DNA of 64,000 bases. Source: QWHO01 sp039809865 (lineage in GTDB: Bacteria; Vulcanimicrobiota; Xenobia; Xenobiales; QWHO01). The stretch covers positions 1 through 64,000 of the forward strand of contig JBDHVW010000018.1 of the NCBI GenBank assembly GCA_039809865.1, read 5' to 3'. Shown one piece after another: positions 27,826 through 36,120 of the stretch (position 1 is the first letter of the stretch; each line of letters opens with the position of its first letter). Both the position numbers and the translations under genes were made by a program. A model generated the notes under the pieces. It saw nothing but the letters and a program-made list of their open reading frames with translations. It was not told where the DNA came from and searched no databases.

Positions 27826-28500
27826 ATGAAGGTTATCGCCTACGCCCGAGTCAGCACCGAAGAGCAGAGCCAGAACGGCGTGAGCCTCGCTGCCCAGGAA
27901 GCCAAGCTCCGGTCCTATGCGGCCCTCTATGACCTCGAGCTTGTGGAGGTTGTCTTGGACGCTGGCGCTTCGGCCAAGACCCTCAACCGCCCGGGCCTGC
28001 AGAAGGCGCTTGCCGCCCTTGAGGCCGGCGAAGCCGAGGGCCTGCTGGTGGCCAAGCTCGACCGGCTGACCCGCTCCGTTCGTGACCTCGGGAGCCTGCT
28101 CGACACCCATTTCAAAACCCGCTTCTCCCTGTTCTCTGTGGCTGACCAAGTGGACACGCGGACCGCTGCCGGCCGGCTCGTTCTGAACCTGCTTACCTCG
28201 GTTGCCGAGTGGGAGCGCGAGTGTATCGGGGAGCGCACCTCTCAGGCCCTCCAGCACCTCAAAGCCGAGGGACGCCACGTGGGAGCCCCCGGCCTTGGCC
28301 AGCGTATGGAAGCCGGGAAGCTGGTAGAGAACCCCGATGAAACTGCCACCGTGGCCCGGATTCAGGAGCTTCGTGCGGCCCGCAAGACCCTGCGGGAGAT
28401 TGCCGCCAGCCTGACGGCCGAGTATTACCAGACCAAGCGAGGCGGCAAGTGGGGCCCCGAAACCGTTCGGCAGGTCTTGGCCCGCGTGGGGGCCGTGTGA
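27826..28500 (+). CDS. Serine recombinase (resolvase/invertase family)
   Basis: 224 aa. Catalytic Ser10 in YARVSTEEQ, conserved LDRLTRS and the E-helix region (AGRLVLNLLTSVAEWERE), then a C-terminal helix-turn-helix (LREIAASLTAEYYQTKRGG ... TVRQVL). The size fits resolvases rather than large phage integrases. The tyrosine integrase next door already explains integration, so this enzyme may resolve multimers or invert DNA. Start chosen for the GGAG site; the longer frame runs through the promoter. Confidence 0.92.
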   Translation: MKVIAYARVSTEEQSQNGVSLAAQEAKLRSYAALYDLELVEVVLDAGASAKTLNRPGLQKALAALEAGEAEGLLVAKLDRLTRSVRDLGSLLDTHFKTRFSLFSVADQVDTRTAAGRLVLNLLTSVAEWERECIGERTSQALQHLKAEGRHVGAPGLGQRMEAGKLVENPDETATVARIQELRAARKTLREIAASLTAEYYQTKRGGKWGPETVRQVLARVGAV

Positions 28501-28721
28501 GTGGGGCGGGGAATCCCCCCTCTCTAGCGGCCCGCAGAAAGGCCCTGGCAGCAGAGCAGGAGCGCCTTCTTGCCGAGCAAGCCGACCTGCTCCAGGAGCT
28601 TCCAGGAATGCACCCTCTAATGGGAGCCCGGGCCGCCACGGTCTTGGACGAGAAGTTCGCTGCCCTGGAGCGCGAGAACCAAGCTCTACATGAGGAGGAA
28701 CGCCATGGCCACCACAAGTGA
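28497..28721 (+). CDS. Small coiled-coil protein of the element
   Basis: 74 aa from a GTG overlapping the recombinase stop (GTGA). Predicted long helix rich in Ala, Leu, Glu (AARRKALAAEQERLLAEQADLLQEL), probably a coiled coil. The 3' end overlaps the next start by 17 nt. No family recognised; the tight overlaps argue that it is translated. Confidence 0.5.
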   Translation: MSGAGNPPSLAARRKALAAEQERLLAEQADLLQELPGMHPLMGARAATVLDEKFAALERENQALHEEERHGHHK

Positions 28722-28971
28722 CGGCCGGCCCCATATCCTGGTGAGACTTGACCCCGAGGTGTTCGAGCGCCTGAAGGAAGCGGCCGGGAGCACGGAGTCC
28801 GGGCGCTCGGGGGGCATGGCCTTCCTGGTGCGGACCCTGATTCACCGGCACCTCGGATTCCCTGACCCCGTGCCCTACGCGGCCCACGTATCCCCCCGCA
28901 AGCTCAAGCGGCTCGAGCGGGAGGCCCGGGGGGAGCAACCCAAGACCCGCAAGAGGAGGAAGCAATCATGA
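28705..28971 (+). CDS. Small DNA-binding protein, ribbon-helix-helix-like
   Basis: 88 aa from an ATG with AGGAGG 6 nt upstream. A beta strand HILVRLDPEVFERLKEAA resembles the ribbon-helix-helix start, with a second helix (~30-48) and a strongly basic C-terminus (KLKRLEREAR ... KTRKRRKQ). Overlaps the integrase start by 4 nt (ATGA), so it may act as an integrase accessory or regulator. Confidence 0.6.
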   Translation: MATTSDGRPHILVRLDPEVFERLKEAAGSTESGRSGGMAFLVRTLIHRHLGFPDPVPYAAHVSPRKLKRLEREARGEQPKTRKRRKQS

Positions 28972-30140
28972 GAGGTTCAGTCCGCAAGCGCAGCAAAGAC
29001 GGAAAGAAGGGCAAAGACGGGCTCGACTCCTGGCAAATCCGAATCTGTATCGGCAAGAAGCCGGACGGCAGTCCGGAGCTTTACGAGGAGAGCATTCGAG
29101 GAAAGAAGGAAGACGCGGACCGGCTCCTCCGCAAGCGCCTCGACGAATTTGAATCCGGCCGGCTGGCGCGACCCACAACCCAGACTGTGGAAGTCTACCT
29201 CCGGGAGTGGCTTGAAACGACCGCCAACAAGCGGAGCGCCAGGACGAATCAAGACTACCTGTGGGCCCTCAGTCGCTACGTGTTCCCGGAGATTGGTTCG
29301 CTCCCGCTCCAAAGGCTGAATCCTTTGAGTCTGCAGCGGCTCTACACGGGCATGGAAGGGCGCGGGCTTTCCGGGCGCACCATTCGGATTACCCACAACG
29401 TCATTCGGTCCGGCTTGAAGGCCGCTGTTCGCTGGCGGCTCCTTCCTCATAATCCGGCCCTGGATGTAGAGCTGCCCAAGGAGAAGCGCCCGGGCCAGAG
29501 CATTCGCGCCCTGAACGCCGAGCAGGCGCAAGCTCTCCTGAAGGCCACAGAGAAGGAGCGGCTTCACGCCATGTTCGTCCTAGCGCTCGACTCAGGCTGC
29601 CGGCCGGAAGAATACCTCGGCCTTCGCTGGCCCGAGGTTGACCTTGAAGCCGGGAGCATTCGGGTGCTGAAGGTCCTGGTTCGCCTTCGCGGCCAGAGCT
29701 GGAGTCTCGAGGAGCCCAAGACAAGCTCCTCGCGCAGAACGATCAAGCTCTCTCCCCCGACTGTGGCCGCCCTTCGGGCTCACCGCACGAGGCAGCGTGA
29801 GGAGCGCCTGGCTCTCGGACCGGCATATGAAGACCAGGGCTTCGTGTTCGCCAACAGGACAGGAGCCCCGCTCGACCTTCACAACCTGCGACAGAGGGAC
29901 TTCAGGCGCGCATTCAAACAAGCCGGCCTGCCGGCCGGAGTGAGGCCCTATGACCTGCGCCATTCCATGGCCACGCTTCTACTGGCTGCCGGCGTGAACC
30001 CGAAGGTGGTTGCAGAGCGGCTTGGCCACAGCGGGGTGAACATGACTCTGCAAGTCTACTGCTCGGTCCTTCCCAGCATGCAGGAGGCAGCGGCCAACCA
30101 GATAGGTAGGCTTCTGTTCGGGGGCGGAGCGAGGGCTTAG
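28968..30140 (+). CDS. int: Tyrosine-family site-specific integrase
   Basis: 390 aa. AP2-like arm-binding N-terminus (~1-65), SAM-like core-binding domain (~70-165) and catalytic domain with Arg212 (GCRPEEYLGLRW), Lys in EPKTSSSRR, His/Arg of DLRHSMAT (Arg331), LGHS and nucleophile Tyr364. Located next to the intact tRNA-Val, as usual for tRNA-targeting integrases. TTGGTCAA repeats at both ends are candidate arm sites. A hairpin terminator follows. Confidence 0.95.
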   Translation: MRGSVRKRSKDGKKGKDGLDSWQIRICIGKKPDGSPELYEESIRGKKEDADRLLRKRLDEFESGRLARPTTQTVEVYLREWLETTANKRSARTNQDYLWALSRYVFPEIGSLPLQRLNPLSLQRLYTGMEGRGLSGRTIRITHNVIRSGLKAAVRWRLLPHNPALDVELPKEKRPGQSIRALNAEQAQALLKATEKERLHAMFVLALDSGCRPEEYLGLRWPEVDLEAGSIRVLKVLVRLRGQSWSLEEPKTSSSRRTIKLSPPTVAALRAHRTRQREERLALGPAYEDQGFVFANRTGAPLDLHNLRQRDFRRAFKQAGLPAGVRPYDLRHSMATLLLAAGVNPKVVAERLGHSGVNMTLQVYCSVLPSMQEAAANQIGRLLFGGGARA

Positions 30141-30164
30141 AGCGCCTGAAAAGAGCGACTCTCC

Positions 30165-30189
30165 GGGGAGCCTCCAAGCGGGGCTCCCC
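30165..30189 (+). terminator. Rho-independent terminator after int
   Basis: GGGGAGCC (30165-30172), an 8-nt loop plus one base, and GGCTCCCC (30182-30189), followed by TTCTTGTT, 24 nt after the integrase stop. Confidence 0.75.
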
Positions 30190-30200
30190 TTCTTGTTGCC

Positions 30201-30257
30201 CCGAGTTTCTTGGTCACGGCTTGGTCAACGCCGACTTCCAGGGGCTCTCTTGGTCAA
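30201..30257. repeat. Right-end integrase arm-type repeats
   Basis: TTGGTCA-type repeats at 30210, 30221 and 30250; the first two are 11 nt apart, as at the left end. The 16-bp sequence at 30201-30216 is identical to 22741-22756 in the same orientation. Confidence 0.55.
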
Positions 30258-30263
30258 CCCGTG

Positions 30264-30290
30264 AAACAAAGAAACCCGCTCTGTGGCGGG
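30264..30290 (-). terminator. Element-borne replacement terminator of the tRNA operon
   Basis: Minus-strand stem CCCGC/GCGGG (30290-30286 with 30279-30275) plus a wobble pair, followed by TTTCTTTGTTTC. It lies 10 nt beyond the tRNA-Val CCA end and resembles the displaced one at 22551-22577. Confidence 0.55.
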
Positions 30291-30299
30291 CTTCCTACC

Positions 30300-30344
30300 T
30301 GGTGGGCGAAGAGGGACTCGAACCCCCGACCCTCTGCGTGTAAA
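30300..30344. repeat. Right attachment site inside tRNA-Val
   Basis: 45 bp identical to 22585-22629. Here it forms the working 3' half of the tRNA, from the anticodon loop to CCA. Confidence 0.93.
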
Positions 30345-30377
30345 GCAGATGCTCTAACCAACTGAGCTATTCGCCCA
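30300..30377 (-). tRNA. tRNA-Val (anticodon TAC), CCA encoded
   Basis: Complete cloverleaf on the minus strand. The acceptor TGGGCGA (30377-30371) pairs with TCGCCCA (30309-30303), and CCA is at 30302-30300. The anticodon loop is TTTACAC (TAC, Val). The T loop is GGTTCGAGT. The 3' 45 nt are the right att copy supplied by the element, so the gene was restored on integration. Confidence 0.95.
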
Positions 30378-30412
30378 TGGGCTATCTCACCACGAGATAG
30401 CGAGGGAAGACT

Positions 30413-30488
30413 TGGTGACCCCAGCGGGGCTCGAACCCGCGATCTTCGGCTTGAAAGGCCGACGTCATAACCACTAGACCATGGGGCC
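30413..30488 (-). tRNA. tRNA-Glu (anticodon TTC), CCA encoded
   Basis: Acceptor GGCCCCA (30488-30482) pairs with TGGGGTC with one G-T pair. The anticodon stem TCGGC/GCCGA encloses CTTTCAA (TTC, Glu), and the T arm has GGTTCGAGC. CCA is encoded. It is the middle gene of a three-tRNA minus-strand cluster. Confidence 0.95.
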
Positions 30489-30522
30489 GTGACGTCCGAG
30501 AGCGGGCCCGGAGTCGTAAACC

Positions 30523-30598
30523 TGGTGGGCCCACCTGGGTTCGAACCAGGGACCAACCGGTTATGAGCCGGCCGCTCTCACCGCTGAGCTATGGGCCC
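30523..30598 (-). tRNA. tRNA with CAT anticodon (elongator Met, or Ile2 if TilS-modified)
   Basis: Acceptor GGGCCCA (30598-30592) pairs with TGGGCCC, discriminator A and CCA. The anticodon loop is CTCATAA. The TTGGTC variable region resembles Ile2 (CAT) tRNAs, but sequence alone does not separate Met from lysidine-modified Ile. It lacks the initiator-type unpaired first base and three-GC anticodon pattern. Confidence 0.9.
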
Positions 30599-30625
30599 AG
30601 GCTAAAGTATTATAGACAGATCGCC

Positions 30626-33600
30626 CTAGGCGGTCAACACCGCGTTGCGCGCCACCTCGAGCACCCGCGCATTCAAAGCCTCGCTGGGCAGCGTGACGAG
30701 GTCGGCCACGCTGAATTGCTCGAGATAACTGTCCCGCCACTCCACGTCGGTCTCGGTCACGAAAGCCTTCACGTCATCATAGCGCTGGGCCATCTCGCGC
30801 AACAGGCTGACCTTTCGCGACAGAGGCAAATCCTCGTGGAAGGAGAGATGGAACAGCACCAGCATCTCCACCTTGCCACGCGGGATCACCGGCAGGATGA
30901 CGATGGGCTTCTGGTCCTTGCCGCCCCGGCCGATATAGCCGGCCCGCGTGCGCACCACCCGCTCCTTGGTACCCATCAAGGTGTTCTTGGCGTCGGCGCG
31001 CGAGCGCAGAGCCTTGGACTCGCCCAGCTTGGCCAGCACCTGGAGCGAGGAGTTGCCTGTCGTCTCACCCATGTTGCCCAGTCCGCTGACGCGATACTCC
31101 GTCGCCCCCGCCACCTCGCGGATCGCGGGGCTGATGGCGCGTAGCAGCATCAGGTCGCGGTAGGGGATACTCTCCAGCGAGATGCTCAGGTCGCGCAGGC
31201 CGTCGAACAGCGGGCCGGTGAGATTCTCCTCGGTGCGCGAGATGCCCACCGTGATGGTCTTCGCCTGGTGCTTGATCGCATCGATCGGACGCGCCAGCTC
31301 GTTGATGGCCGTGGTCAGGTTGGCGATCAACGTGGCCGCCATGCCCTCCGAGGTACCCGGAGCATCGAACTCGGCACGGAACTGGCGCAACGGCTGAGCA
31401 CCCGTGAAGTAGCGGAAGAGCAGCGAGAGCCGCGCCCCCACGTCGACCGACAGGGAGCTGTTGAAAGCCCCGCGCGACAGGCGCTCGTGGAACTGACGCC
31501 CGAGCGTGATCACCTGGCGCCAGACCGCCGAGCCCGGGGACGCATCGGGGCGGTTGGTCATGTATTTCACCGCCAGAGCGCGCGCGGGGCGCAGCTGGGC
31601 CGCACCCTGGTCGATCGCCATGGCGCAATAGTAGCCCCACAGTTGGCCGACCAGGGTATTCAGCAGCACCGAGGCGTTCTCGGAGGCCTTGGGCACGTAG
31701 ATGACCCCCGCGGCATAGGACTCGAAGGCGTCGAAGCCCTCCGAGCAGATCACGATCGGGACCGACTTGTGCGACTTGAAGATGGCTACCTCTTTGACCG
31801 AGTCCTTGAGGGCTACCAGGGGAAGCCCGGCCGCGCAGACGAGCGTCAGGGGCTCGCTGGAGAGGTCGATGTGCTTCTTGTCCTCGATGTAGTCGGTGGC
31901 GATCGATTTGTAGCAGAGTTCGCTCAGCTTGATCCGGATCTCGTCCGCGGCCGCCCGGGTCGAGCCGCTGCCGACAACAGCCCAGTCCCGCCGCACCGGC
32001 GCCCAGGTCTCGGCCAGCTGCTGCACGGCCGAGTGGTCCAGCAGCACCGACTTCATCAGGTCGGGCAGCTGGAGCAACGACTCCAGCTCGTGGAAGGCCT
32101 CCTCCTGGTCCAGGACGCCCATCAACAAGCCCATCTGGTAGGCCAGCAAATAGCCGGCCACGACCTGGCTGTAGAAGGCTTTGGTGGACGCCACCGACAT
32201 CTCGATGTCGCGGCCATCCGACGTGTAGAGCACCCCGTCGACCTTGTAGACCAGATCGGAGTTGCGCCGGTTCACGATCGCCAGCACGGCCGCGCCCTTG
32301 CTCTTGACCAGGTCGACCGTGCGGTTGGTGTCCGTGGTCGTACCGGACTGGCTGATGGCGATCACGAGACAGTTGCTCATATCGGCGAGCATGGAATAGC
32401 CCGACAGCTCGGTAGCCTTCATCGCCCGCACGCCGACCTCGTTGCCCAGAACGCGCTGCATCATCGAGGCGACGGCCTGCCCGGCCACGGCCGCCGTACC
32501 CTGGCCGATCAGCAGCACGTGCTGCAACTCGCGCGCCTTCAGGCGCTCCTGGAGCTTGAGCGGAAAAACATCCTCGCCCAGGCGCATGGTGACCGCGTGG
32601 GGATTCTCGTCGAGCACGAACTTGCCGCGCAGCGTCTTGCGCACCGACTCGGGCGACTCGCTGATCTCCTTGAGGAGAAAGTGGTCGTAAGGACCGCGGT
32701 TGATGTCGCGGGTGGTGATTTCGGCCGTGCGAATGTCCGCCGGGGTCAGCTCGAGCTTGTGTCCGTCGAACGAATAGGCCTCGATGCCGTCCAGCTCGTG
32801 CAGCTTGCGGGCGTCCAGCACCAGAATCTGGCCGGCCGACTCGGGGTTGCCCGCCTCGCGCTCGGAAGTGCCATCCATGCGCACGAAGCGCGCGGTCTGC
32901 TCCACCACCCCGTAGAGCTCCGAGGCGAAGGTGTATCCGTGCGGGCCGATGCCCACGAACAGGCTCTGGCCCGAGCCCCGCAGAGCCAGATAGGTGCGAT
33001 CCGGGTCGTGCGTCGTGTGCATTACCACCGCGATCGACCCCTCGCAGTCGCTCATGGCTTTGCAGAACGCCTCACGCATGTCGCCCGTCGCGAGGAAATA
33101 GGACTCCACCAGCACGGGAATGATCTTGGTGTCGGTGGTGATCTGCGAGGAGATCCTGCGGCCCGACTCGCGCTGGAGGCGCGCCTGCAGCTCGAAGTGG
33201 TTGTCCACATCGCCGTTCAGCACGGCCAGGATGCGAGGGCAGCCCTCGCGGGGCTGCTCGCGGTCCGAGCCGGGCGGAATGGTCAGATCGTTGACCGGAT
33301 GGCAATTCGGCTCGGAGATGATGCCGTTGGAGGCCCACCGGGTGTGGCTGAAGATGTTGGTGCGCACGGTCGGATCGCTCAGGACGCGCCAGAAAATGCG
33401 GTCCTCGAGAATCGTCTGAGCCAGCGTAGCCACGTTGTCGCCCAGGGCGCCGACCTCCTGGGCCACCTTGAACGTAAAAATCAAGGTAAGCTGGTCTTCC
33501 AGGACCGAGCCGTCGGTGTAATCGGCGCGATTGAGCCGCGAACGCCAGGTCAGATCGGTCTCCACGCTCTCGCGGAAGCGACTGAGAGCCTCACGATTGC

Positions 33601-34141
33601 CAAACGTCGCCAGAATCGAGAGTCCCAGGGAATCGCGGCCTCGAACCTCCATCCGGCCGATATTCTCCAGCACGGCGGAGAGCTTCCAGGCTTCGAACTG
33701 AGCCTTGTGGTCGTGGCTCTGCCCGGCGGGGATGAGGCGGCGCAGGCGGTCGAGTCCGCCCAGCACGTCGCGCTCGGCCGTCCAGGCGAGGTCGCGGGCC
33801 CGCACCCAGAGGGCGTTCCAGCGCTCGACCGTGTCGGTGGAGATCGATTTGCCGCGCTCGAGGACGAGCGTCTGCGTGCGGACTTCCCAGTCGCCCATCG
33901 TCTTGGCACAATCGCTGACTAGATTCTGTAAGCGCGCGTCATCGAGCAGCTCGCGCACGACGGAGAACTCCCGGAGGGCCGGGGTCAACTGCTCCAGCAC
34001 CTGCAGCGGAGCTTCGAAGGCCTGCGGGTGCAAAGGATCGACCATCATCTTGAGGAGCTCATCCAGGGCCGCGCGATAGGCTTTCCAGTCCATCACGACC
34101 TGACCGTTGGCATCGTAGAGAATTCCAGCTATTCCGCACAT
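30626..34141 (-). CDS. Enlarged GlmS-like glutamine amidotransferase/SIS-domain protein
   Basis: 1171 aa, about twice GlmS (~609). It starts MCGIAGILYD, giving Cys2 as class II amidotransferase nucleophile; the longer frame upstream (to 34240) was rejected for that reason. A ~200-residue helical insertion follows the first strand. The amidotransferase motifs then resume (RDSLGLSIL, FSHTRWASNG, NGDVDNHFEL) and are followed by two SIS sugar-isomerase domains (~520-900) and an extra C-terminal region (~900-1171). It probably transfers amide nitrogen to a sugar phosphate, but the insertions suggest a specialised paralogue or regulator. Monocistronic, between the tRNA cluster and the divergent YchF-like gene. 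Confidence 0.8.
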   Translation of the reverse strand: MCGIAGILYDANGQVVMDWKAYRAALDELLKMMVDPLHPQAFEAPLQVLEQLTPALREFSVVRELLDDARLQNLVSDCAKTMGDWEVRTQTLVLERGKSISTDTVERWNALWVRARDLAWTAERDVLGGLDRLRRLIPAGQSHDHKAQFEAWKLSAVLENIGRMEVRGRDSLGLSILATFGNREALSRFRESVETDLTWRSRLNRADYTDGSVLEDQLTLIFTFKVAQEVGALGDNVATLAQTILEDRIFWRVLSDPTVRTNIFSHTRWASNGIISEPNCHPVNDLTIPPGSDREQPREGCPRILAVLNGDVDNHFELQARLQRESGRRISSQITTDTKIIPVLVESYFLATGDMREAFCKAMSDCEGSIAVVMHTTHDPDRTYLALRGSGQSLFVGIGPHGYTFASELYGVVEQTARFVRMDGTSEREAGNPESAGQILVLDARKLHELDGIEAYSFDGHKLELTPADIRTAEITTRDINRGPYDHFLLKEISESPESVRKTLRGKFVLDENPHAVTMRLGEDVFPLKLQERLKARELQHVLLIGQGTAAVAGQAVASMMQRVLGNEVGVRAMKATELSGYSMLADMSNCLVIAISQSGTTTDTNRTVDLVKSKGAAVLAIVNRRNSDLVYKVDGVLYTSDGRDIEMSVASTKAFYSQVVAGYLLAYQMGLLMGVLDQEEAFHELESLLQLPDLMKSVLLDHSAVQQLAETWAPVRRDWAVVGSGSTRAAADEIRIKLSELCYKSIATDYIEDKKHIDLSSEPLTLVCAAGLPLVALKDSVKEVAIFKSHKSVPIVICSEGFDAFESYAAGVIYVPKASENASVLLNTLVGQLWGYYCAMAIDQGAAQLRPARALAVKYMTNRPDASPGSAVWRQVITLGRQFHERLSRGAFNSSLSVDVGARLSLLFRYFTGAQPLRQFRAEFDAPGTSEGMAATLIANLTTAINELARPIDAIKHQAKTITVGISRTEENLTGPLFDGLRDLSISLESIPYRDLMLLRAISPAIREVAGATEYRVSGLGNMGETTGNSSLQVLAKLGESKALRSRADAKNTLMGTKERVVRTRAGYIGRGGKDQKPIVILPVIPRGKVEMLVLFHLSFHEDLPLSRKVSLLREMAQRYDDVKAFVTETDVEWRDSYLEQFSVADLVTLPSEALNARVLEVARNAVLTA

Positions 34142-34227
34142 AAGCTTGCCTTTTAGCACCCCCACCCCGAAAAATCCTGTCTCGACCAGAAAAGGAAACG
34201 CCTCCACCGGCAAGAACCCCGCGGCCC

Positions 34228-35265
34228 ATGGCGCTCGCAATCGGTATCACAGGGCTCTCGCAGTCCGGCAAGTCCAGTCTCTTTCAAGCTCTGACGGCCT
34301 CGTCAGGCCAGTCCGACGTCTCCGGGAAGAAGCTCCCGATGGCCCGGGTCCCGGTTCCGGACGACCGGCTGTGGAAGCTCTCCTCGATGTTCAACCCCAA
34401 GAAGACCGTCCCCACGACGGTGGACTTCCTGGATATGCCCGGAGGCAGCGGGACGGGGCTGGGCGACCAGGCGTTGGCGGATATCCGCACCGCCACGGCC
34501 CTGGTCGAGGTGGTGCGGTGCTTCCCTCACCCCTATCTCGGGGATGCCAACCCCCAGAAGGATATGGAAGACTTCGAGCTCGAGATCATGCTGGCCGACC
34601 TCAAGATCGTCGAGGGACGCCTGGAACGCGCTAAAAAGCTGACTCCCGAAGAGAAGGTCGTGCTGGAAAAGCTGCACCCCGCGCTGGCGGCCGGCGACTT
34701 CACGGCCATCCCTCAGCTGGACGCCGACGAGCTCAAGCTGCTTTCCGGGATGGGCCTGCTTTCTCTCAAGCCCCGGATTTACTGCGCCAACGTGACCGAG
34801 GATGACCTCGGCAAGACTTCCGCTCACGAAAAGACCGTGCGCGCGATGGCCGAGAAGCGCGGCACGACCGCGATCGCGACCAGCGCCGTGCTGGAGGCCG
34901 AGGTGGCCCAGCTCGAGCCGGACGAGCGAGATGCCTTCTTGCAGGACCTGGGAATCAAGGAAACCGGCCTGGCGCAGCTGGTGGCCGCCAGCTACAGCCG
35001 TCTGGGCCTGATGACTTTCTTTACGGTGGGCGAGGACGAGTGCCGCGCCTGGACCGTGCGTCAGAAAGCCAAGGCTCCCGAGGCGGCGGGCGCGATCCAC
35101 AGCGATCTCGAGCGCGGCTTCATTCGCGCCGAAGTGATCGGTTACGACACGTTCCTCGAGTGCCAGACCCTGGCGGCCGCCAAGGACCAGGGCAAGCTGC
35201 GGGTCGAGGGCAAGGACTACGTGGTGCACGAGGGTGAGATCCTGAATATCCGCTTCAATGTTTGA
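34228..35265 (+). CDS. YchF/OLA1-type GTPase-fold ATPase with TGS domain
   Basis: 345 aa (YchF ~363). G1 GLSQSGKSSL differs from the usual GLPNVGKST, G3 is DMPGG and the base-recognition motif is NVTE, as in the ATP-preferring YchF/OLA1 group. A coiled-coil insertion (~105-150) and a C-terminal TGS/DUF933 domain (AWTVRQKAKAPEAAGAIHSDLERGFIRAEVI) complete it. It binds ribosomes in known members. The deviant G1 and G3 suggest a DUF933 paralogue rather than canonical YchF. Divergent from the GlmS-like gene with 86 nt between. Confidence 0.85.
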   Translation: MALAIGITGLSQSGKSSLFQALTASSGQSDVSGKKLPMARVPVPDDRLWKLSSMFNPKKTVPTTVDFLDMPGGSGTGLGDQALADIRTATALVEVVRCFPHPYLGDANPQKDMEDFELEIMLADLKIVEGRLERAKKLTPEEKVVLEKLHPALAAGDFTAIPQLDADELKLLSGMGLLSLKPRIYCANVTEDDLGKTSAHEKTVRAMAEKRGTTAIATSAVLEAEVAQLEPDERDAFLQDLGIKETGLAQLVAASYSRLGLMTFFTVGEDECRAWTVRQKAKAPEAAGAIHSDLERGFIRAEVIGYDTFLECQTLAAAKDQGKLRVEGKDYVVHEGEILNIRFNV

Positions 35266-35683
35266 CAAGCTGCTCGCCAAGGCGGACGAATGGTTGCCTG
35301 TCTTGCTGGAGTTCCACCGCGGAGACGAGAACGTCAGCTGGCACTGGGTGAAGACCCGTCCTGACCTGGAAACCCTCCTGGCCAACGGACCGCGGGCCGA
35401 GAAGAATGAGAAGCCCTACGTCGCCACGATCTATCCATTCCGGCCCGTTTTCGACGGGATGCTGGACGAGAAGCTCTTCAAGGACGCCACCGCCTGGGCG
35501 CGCAAGACCTTCGCGGAGGGCGAGTTTCCCTTCGTGGTGGAGACCGAGTCCCAGTGGGGCTATAGCGCCGCCGACGCGAGCGATTTCAAGGAGACCCTGG
35601 ACCTGTTCCGGGGACGACCGGTGGTCATCGGTATCGAGCCGGACCTGAGCGGCGACAACGGCTTTACAGCCAAGCTACCGTAG
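35258..35683 (+). CDS. Conserved-looking unknown protein
   Basis: 141 aa; its ATG overlaps the end of the YchF-like gene by 8 nt, so it is translationally coupled. Mixed alpha/beta composition with several aromatic residues; no signal peptide, membrane segment or recognised motif. The 3' end overlaps the convergent 35675 gene by 9 nt. Confidence 0.65.
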   Translation: MFDKLLAKADEWLPVLLEFHRGDENVSWHWVKTRPDLETLLANGPRAEKNEKPYVATIYPFRPVFDGMLDEKLFKDATAWARKTFAEGEFPFVVETESQWGYSAADASDFKETLDLFRGRPVVIGIEPDLSGDNGFTAKLP

Positions 35684-36046
35684 ATCCATCAGACGCTCGA
35701 AACCCCACTCGAAAAAGTCGTCTAGTCTGGCTAATCTCCCGTGGGTGGCGATCAGGCCCAGAGCGGCGGTGCCCAGTCCTCCCGCGGCCGCTCCCCAGCC
35801 GAAGTGGAGCCCGCTGGCGGCCAGGAGGCCCCCACTGATCAGGGTGACCTTGCGGATGATCTCGGTCGTGCGGTACTTGCGGCCCGCCTCTTCCATCATG
35901 GCGACCAGGTTGTCCGAGCGCAAGGAATCGGCAGCACGCTGGGCGTTGACGAAAACGTCGTTCTCCGGATCGGAGGCCACGTCTTCGCGCAGGTCACGGC
36001 GGACGTTGGCGCGGCTATAGGTCATCCAGGGCTCGCTGATGGTCAC
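35675..36046 (-). CDS. Small membrane protein of unknown function
   Basis: 123 aa from GTG 36046 (ATG 36025 is an alternative). Polar helical N-terminal ~65 residues, then a hydrophobic Gly/Ala-rich hairpin (~68-100, LISGGLLAASGLHFGWGAAAGGLGTAALGLIA) and a short charged tail. Overlaps the end of the 35258 gene by 9 nt. No family recognised. Confidence 0.55.
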   Translation of the reverse strand: MTISEPWMTYSRANVRRDLREDVASDPENDVFVNAQRAADSLRSDNLVAMMEEAGRKYRTTEIIRKVTLISGGLLAASGLHFGWGAAAGGLGTAALGLIATHGRLARLDDFFEWGFERLMDLR

Positions 36047-36120
36047 GACTTCAGTCTACCGGGCGAGCATGAATTTCCCCCGAAAGGCTCCGGACACCGT
36101 GCAGAGAACCCCTATAGAGA

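Larger units (their letters stand above)
22585..30344. mobile_element. Integrative element inserted in tRNA-Val (~7.7 kb)
   Basis: Bounded by an exact 45-bp direct repeat (22585-22629 and 30300-30344) equal to the 3' part of tRNA-Val from the anticodon loop to CCA. The distance between copies is 7,715 bp. Contents in order: XRE regulator, AlpA-like protein, SpoVG-like protein, primase-helicase, two unknown proteins, a 48-aa membrane protein on the opposite strand, serine recombinase, coiled-coil and RHH-like proteins, and tyrosine integrase next to the right repeat. No capsid, terminase, tail or conjugation genes are seen, so it looks like a phage-satellite or small replicating island. Confidence 0.93.

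Noticed and set aside
22630..30299. Defence system or CRISPR cargo in the element
   Set aside because: No nuclease, methylase, toxin-antitoxin pair or spacer-repeat array could be recognised; the genes fit replication, regulation and recombination.
31268..33922. 884-codon plus-strand open frame antisense to the GlmS-like gene
   Set aside because: GC-rich antisense shadow; no start site, no motif, and the opposite strand encodes clear amidotransferase and SIS domains.
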